Shown here: piece by piece, positions 59,189 through 64,000 of the stretch
Position numbering within the stretch: position 1 is the stretch's first letter
Layout of the letters: the number at the start of each line of letters is the position of its first letter
Source: Cordia subcordata
Lineage: Eukaryota; Streptophyta; Magnoliopsida; Boraginales; Cordiaceae
DNA: 64,000 nucleotides
Assembly: GCA_028554755.1 (NCBI GenBank)
Contig: JAPTOF010000005.1
Location: 16,838,001-16,902,000 of the forward strand
Reading direction: 5' to 3'
Program-made: the position numbers and the translations under genes
The notes under the pieces: generated by a model
Seen by the model: the letters and a program-made list of their open reading frames with translations, nothing else
The model's database searches: none
What the model was told of the DNA's origin: nothing

Positions 59189-59996
59189 ATGGTGATGAGG
59201 ATAAATATTGACTGCTATGGTTGTTGCAGGAAGATACAGAAAATTATTCTCAAAATGAAAGGTATTTATGCATTAATCGAAGTAAATCGTGTCCTAGTCG
59301 TGTAGTTGGCAAATGGCAATAGACTTATGCTTTGAGTTATTGGGATTCACCACAACTCTGGGCTCGTTTAGATTAGCTTTTTTAAAAAGTTGTTTTTTTT
59401 CTAAATTTTTTGAAAAAAGTGTTCTTTCAATAAACTAAAATGTCTTGCTTATGAAAAAGGCTAAAATTGAATTTTTTTTTTCAAAGTTTCAATTTTTCCT
59501 AAAATTTAATTCAAATACTCATTACAAAAATAATATGATTTTTTTTCAAGAAAAAGATTATTTTTCCATGGAACAAAAAAGAAAAAAAGAAAAAAAGCAA
59601 ATCCAGACAACTTTTATGACCCTACATCTCTATTAAGTCTAGATTCAAACTTACAGTCCTCGTTAACAAAATATTTTAAATCCGTTTCTACATGTTATAC
59701 AAATTTTTCTTTGCCAGTTTGTTACTTTCAAGAATAAGGAATTAACGATTTGTTTGTGTTTGATTTGATTTGTAGAAATAGAGACATTCCTAATAGAGAA
59801 GGAAGAGAAGAGAGTAAGTGTCACCGGGAGATTCATTCCAGCAGATGTAGCAATAAAGATAAGGAAAAAGATGAATCGTCGGGTTGAGATCCTGGAAATT
59901 CAGGAGTTTGTATACGCCAATGGACATGCAGAACAAATGTCGCCTCATGCACCAGACAATGCCATAACGCAACATGAAACTCCCCCTGTTTCGTAG
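59189..59996 (+). CDS. Small HMA-domain protein with CYGCC motif, at least 2 exons, about 97 aa
   Basis: This gene is easily missed because its open parts are short. Exons: 59189-59261 and 59776-59996, GT-AG, joined length 294 nt. The product is almost only an HMA domain: MVMRINIDCYGCCRKIQKI (metal-binding cysteines within CYGCC), helix KIILKM, IETFLIEKEEKRVSVTGRF (beta 2-3), then DVAIKIRKKMNRRVEILEI (helix 2, beta 4), and a short polar tail. No CaaX box. The start is uncertain: the frame stays open upstream to a possible acceptor at 59175-59176, adding ALLC and perhaps an undetected first exon. The intron is phase 1 and lies after the KMK of helix 1, the same place as in the neighbouring HMA gene. 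The intron contains a MITE. Confidence 0.7.
59359..59611. mobile_element. Tourist-like MITE in the second HMA gene's intron
   Basis: It starts GGGCTCGTTTAGATTAGC and ends GCAAATCCAGACAAC, imperfect inverted complements with A/T tracts between. It lies wholly inside the intron 59262-59775. Confidence 0.5.
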
Positions 59997-60824
59997 ATGA
60001 GAGAAAAATTCGATAGGAGCTATCAGATGGTGGAATTGACTTGTACATAGTTTTAATCGGATGTGTAGATTACAAGTGAAGTTCGAAAGCTGTTCCCATG
60101 GTAAAATTTGCATATAGTCTAGGACTAAGATATTGCATAAACCCCCCAAGATCATCGTAATTTAGTAGTTTAAAAGTGTGAATACTTCTTTGAGATAGAA
60201 ATATTAAAAATGTGATTACATATGTTGTAGGTATCGGAATTTTTCTCTGGTTATTTATTTTTTCTCGTTACCTTTTATTGGAGAGGATGATTGGTACGTG
60301 GTTAGACCCTTTGGATCACTATGCAACATGTGGGCATTTTGCTGTCTTCTCCTTTTTTGGCAACTTCAAGCAAGACTAGTTTTTCATTCGAATGCTCTTA
60401 TAACCTTAACATTACAAAGAGATTATGTGTAATTTGTTATATACGAAATTGCAAGATAGGAGAATTATGAAAAACAGAATAGAAGAGAAAAGAATAGAGT
60501 AAAATTGTTTTATGCAAAACACTTCCAGGAAGCTTTCTTTAAGGATAGTAGTTTCTCCATTATGAGTGCATATGTACTCTTGGAAACACTATCCCAAAAT
60601 ACAATGCCCAACACTAGAATTTAACAAGGTTATACTTCTTGTAAATTCTTTGAACTAAAAACCCAACTCAAGAATTAAATTTGAGAAGCGTAAGAAACAA
60701 AGAAGTGAGAATTAAAGGAAGAAAGCATACGTTTTTTTTCAACAATATCAACATCTATTTATAAGAACAAATCTTGGATCAATCGATGACGCAAAGTGTC
60801 TGTTCGTATTAATTAATGGAGCAA
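59997..60824. other. HMA 3' region and gene-free stretch
   Basis: Two overlapping minus-strand frames (59790-60155) are the complement of the HMA exon and 3' UTR. I see nothing else supportable. Confidence 0.5.
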
Positions 60825-61549
60825 TGTAAGGAGCAAATAATCTTAAAAGGGGAGGGAGAATTTAGATAATGTGCAATTTTCGCAATCAAAATACTCAATA
60901 AAAATAAGCAAGTTCACCTAGACAATTAATCAAACACTTAAGGCACAGAAATCATACAAAAATAAGGAGAAGAGAAAGAGAGCAGAGAAGACGGATTTTT
61001 AGGTGGCTGAAAAAGCCTACATTCAACGTCTAATGATGCTTTCCTTATGACTTCAACACTCCACTAGTTTGTGCACCTTCAAATGTTGGTGGGCACAAAC
61101 TAACTTTCTTTTACACCTCTTTGAAGATACCCTTCGAAGAACCCAAGAGTTCTCCTCTTTAGGATTTTGCCATGCTCTCTCAAACTAATATATGTTTCTC
61201 TCAAACAAACCTAGCTTCTAGAATGTGTACACAACAATAAATGGTAGAAAAGATTGTTTATGTAAGCTCAAACTTCTTACAAGTATGCACAGAAATAAAT
61301 GGCTCTTGAATGCTCAAAGGATATCACAAATATAGCTCAAACTCTCAAGTTTCTAAGTAATAAATGATTTGAAAGAGTTTAGAAAAGCTTAAAGATTATG
61401 TTTGAAAGTTAGAAGAGTGTATTTAAAGCATATGAGAATTATTGAGGCAGTAATGGTGGAAAATAGAGTAAAATGGAGTAATCAATGGTCCTCTAATGGC
61501 TACGCCATTTAATACTACAAGGGAGTCGGTCGACCGGTTAGAAGCCCCT

Positions 61550-62114
61550 TGTCACGCCCTAAGCCTATCCCAAGCACAGCGTGTGGCACTTAGACACTTT
61601 TTCCAAGCAAAAGTGGCTAAGTCAGCCTGTAAAAACCACGAACAAAGGAAATTTGCAAGATAAAGAGTAAAGCAGCGGAACAAAGAAATGAGAGAAAAAG
61701 GCTTTATATTGCTCACAAACTTTTCTGTGTGTCTTACAAATGAAAATGCAAGGCTATTTATACATGCTTGTAGTCTAATTAATGGCTAAGATCATTTTAA
61801 TCTAATGGCTAATATGTGCTTCTAGAAGATTCTACCCTAATCATGGGATATTTACAACCAATCTCAAACCATAATCCCTCAATCAAAGGGGATTTGATAT
61901 TATCCTTATCTAGTGTATCTTCTAAATCCTTCCTGGAGAGAAGTGCCATGTGTGCTTCCTTTCAAGCTTTATCATCCTTGCCACATGGTTGCTCACATGG
62001 CGCCTGCATTATCGGGGCTGTCCTAACACGAGAAAGTGCCACATGTGTTTCCGTACAAGCCTCGATCTTGTCATCCCGCTGCCCATGTGGCGTCTCCATC
62101 GACAGGGTGTAACA
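61550..62114 (-). mobile_element. Nested 565-bp solo LTR of a different family
   Basis: It interrupts the solo LTR between its CGGTCGACCG block and its GACGAACGCC block. On the minus strand it begins TGTTACACCC and ends GGGCGTGACA, typical plant LTR termini (TG...CA). Flanks are CCCCT and CCCAG, at best a decayed target duplication. It has no similarity to the Copia LTRs. A direct repeat of about 93 bp lies within it at 61938-62110. Confidence 0.55.
61938..62110. repeat. Direct repeat inside the nested LTR
   Basis: Two adjacent related units (about 61938-62030 and 62031-62110) share AGAA(A)GTGCCA(C)ATGTGT, CAAGC, ATCCxxxTGCCxCATGG and CATGGCG(C/T)CT blocks. They probably duplicate an enhancer-like U3 segment. 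Confidence 0.6.
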
Positions 62115-62779
62115 CCCAGCTCCAAATAAAACTCATTAACTAGGACGAACGCCTAAGCTGGTTGGCTGGCTAGGGGTCCAATGGTAGCCTTGAGTATTTT
62201 GTTAAGACTGGTCGATCTTCGCAACCAGTCGAGGACCTGGCTAGGGAGTCCGACTTCAACAGATTGCTCAGAATGAGCCACCAAGCATATTTAAAAAGAC
62301 CCAACTTTAATCAAATGCATTTTGCAAGTATAGAACATATTAAAAAAAGGTTTTTTTTAAGATATTGTAAGTTCAATAAACATGATAACACATATCTTTG
62401 AATATTTTGAAAGACTTTGTGCAAGAAAAACATTTCTTCAAAGATTGAGGATTGTTACCCAAAAAAATCTTTGTGCAAGTTATGCAATGATAAAAAACAA
62501 TTTGTTTGAGCTATAAGAGTGATACTAAGGCAATTCACAAGAGAGCACAAGCCGGTACCCCTTTATGATGCCTCGTCTTCGCCTTATAACTCTAATCTTG
62601 ATCACGAATACACGAGCATTCTTTATCTTCTTGCAAAGCTTGAAATATGTGTGCAATGGCTTCCAAACCTGATATAACATCTTCATTCCATTAATGCACA
62701 TCCTCCAAGCTTGTTGATCACATCATGCTTAATATGAAAATGCATTAAAACACTTGCATGATATTTAGCATGTACAACA

Positions 62780-63595
62780 TAAGCAATGGTAAAAGAATCA
62801 TAGTGTATAGTTATCATTGTTATGCTAATTACTAGGCTATAAAATTAATTTATATTATCAAAACAATTATCAAAAGAAATATTATGCTAACAAGCAACAT
62901 GATGTTTCAATCAATTCAATTTAAATTTTCAAATATGCCTCCTCATGGAGTCACTATTCATGTCCATTGGCAATTGCACCAATTAACGAATCATCATGAT
63001 TATTGCTTAGCAACATAACAATATATTATATTATTTAAACATATATTATAATTATATCATATATTATTATTAGACAATACAATATATATATATATATATA
63101 TATTGTATTATCAATTTATTTTGTTGGATCTCCTTCATACGAGCATCCAATTGGTTTCCAAAGGCGAAATGGCTATGCTTCTTTCTAACTAACATCCTAT
63201 TCCATAAGCAATCCGGCTAATATGTAAATAAACTAATCCCTTTTTGCACCTAAAGAAAGCTCTTCCTTAATTAGTTTGAGAAAAAAATACAAAGAATTTT
63301 TTGAAGGAATTTTATTTTCTCTAAAAAAAATTCAAATTTTAATTGCATTGATGGCAAAAATCAAGCTTTCCGGGCTAGACCTCTAAACTATTATTCAATT
63401 TAATTTAAATCTGATTCTTTGTTAACATTTATCAAACCCAAAGGACTTCCTCATCAATGGTCGTCTAAAGGGTTTATCGAGATAGATTGCCAATTTAGAA
63501 TTTCTTTGAAGACTAAGCTATTCATATGTGCATTCATATGTACACTTGCATATTTATTTGATTTCATTTACTTTAATTATTGGAAGTTTATAAGC
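62780..63595. other. Gene-free stretch
   Basis: AT-rich with a (TA)n run at 63085-63104 embedded in a longer, partly palindromic region (about 63025-63120, AATATATTATATTATTTAAA ... TATTGTATTATCA). No gene is supported. Confidence 0.5.
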
Positions 63596-63885
63596 TCCGT
63601 TGGATTGGCTTTTCTCCCGAAAAAGAGCTTTTTTATAACCTTTTTAAAAGATATAATTAGAAGTTTCAAACTTGTTTGGATTTTTTTTTTTAATTTGCTT
63701 TTTAAGAAGTTAAAATTTTTTACTTTTTAAAAAAAAGTTAAATGAGAGTTTTTTTAAAATATTTTTTCTGAAAAAAATTCAAGTCAAATACTTAATTACA
63801 AGAATTATTTGCATTTTTTAGGGAAAAAAAGTGTTTGTCTGTAAAGAAGGGGAAAAAAAACAAACAAACAACAGAAATGGGCCCT
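63596..63885. mobile_element. MITE-like inverted repeat (Tourist-type)
   Basis: It starts CTCCGTTGGATTGGCTTTT and ends near ATGGGCCC, with poly-A/T blocks and AAAAAGTGTTT inside as in other copies. The right end is degraded. Confidence 0.4.
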
Positions 63886-64000
63886 ATGTTAAATTGTACA
63901 AGTCAAGCATGTAATATCTATATTTTGTTATGAAATCATTAATTATTGTGGATATTCATATTCCGTAAAGACAAATTAGATAATGACCCCAAATCCAAGC

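Larger units (their letters stand above)
60825..62779 (-). mobile_element. Solo LTR related to the Copia LTRs, with a nested insertion
   Basis: Block by block it follows the Copia LTR order: GCAAATAATCTTAAAAGGGG at the start, GGTGGCTGAAAAAGCCTAC, CTTTGAAG...GAAGAACCCAAGAG, TTTAGGATTTTGCC, a GTGTATTTAAAG TATA-like block (about 61416), CGGTCGACCG (61527-61536), GACGAACGCCTAAGCTGG, CCGGTACCCCTTTATG and ATATTTAGCATG near the end. No internal domain is present on either side, so it is a solo LTR. It is far more diverged from the two Copia LTRs than they are from each other, so it comes from another, older member. Without the insertion at 61550-62114 it is about 1.39 kb. The right boundary is uncertain by tens of bases; AGCAA occurs beside both ends. 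Confidence 0.65.

Noticed and set aside
1..64000. CRISPR array, operon or bacterial system
   Set aside because: No regularly spaced short repeats with unique spacers; introns, TRIMs, MITEs and plant gene families show this is plant nuclear DNA.
1..64000. tRNA, rRNA or snRNA gene
   Set aside because: GGTTCGA-type boxes occur (for example near 9974), but none sits in a cloverleaf I can draw; that one belongs to the TRIM internal region.

Overview
This is a 64-kb piece of a plant nuclear genome, almost certainly a eudicot. It is strongly AT-rich and gene-poor, with GT-AG introns. The genes belong to plant families (a RAD23 ubiquitin receptor, an NPF3.1-type transporter, an ACD11-type lipid transfer protein, HMA-domain metal-binding proteins). 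The spaces between genes are filled with LTR retrotransposons, TRIMs and Tourist-like MITEs. I cannot name the species from the sequence.

Layout. 1-7500: no gene; microsatellites, MITE-like inverted repeats and a possible 1-kb inverted-repeat element. 7686-8246: an intronless gene for an acidic protein of unknown function. 8247-15690: no gene; a degenerate tandem TRIM array (9792-10263), a perfect 44-bp tandem duplication and MITEs. 15699-25656: one complete Copia-superfamily retrotransposon on the minus strand, with 1.32/1.35-kb LTRs, a perfect AAGTG target-site duplication, PBS, PPT, gag and pol, plus an additional ORF of about 420 codons between RNase H and the 3' LTR. Gag and pol are broken by a handful of stops and frameshifts. 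26840-33022: a 12-exon RAD23 gene (394 aa). 33023-40560: no gene; a LINE-like remnant, a 174-bp tandem duplication, MITEs and a TRIM fragment. 40561-44465: a six-exon NPF3.1-like transporter (577 aa) whose introns have collected a TRIM, TRIM fragments and a MITE nested in an older repeat. 46394-47120: a long AT-rich inverted-repeat element. 49037-53351: a four-exon ACD11/GLTP-domain gene (225 aa). 55427-57522 and 59189-59996: two small HMA-domain genes in the same orientation, each with a phase-1 intron at the same point of the HMA fold. 60825-62779: a solo LTR related to the Copia LTRs, itself split by a second, unrelated 565-bp solo LTR. The rest is AT-rich with one more MITE.

The host genes do not form an operon or an evident pathway: they are ordinary single-copy-looking plant genes, all on the plus strand. 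The points that most deserve a second look are the repeat biology (a palindrome-rich, hypervariable U3 tract shared by two LTRs, an internal spacer and a distant solo LTR; an additional 3' ORF in the Copia element; a TRIM family that nearly fills an intron) and the pair of HMA genes. I see no previously undescribed defence or biosynthetic system in the window. All exon boundaries were derived by eye from reading frame, GT-AG signals and family knowledge; no alignment or transcript data were available.
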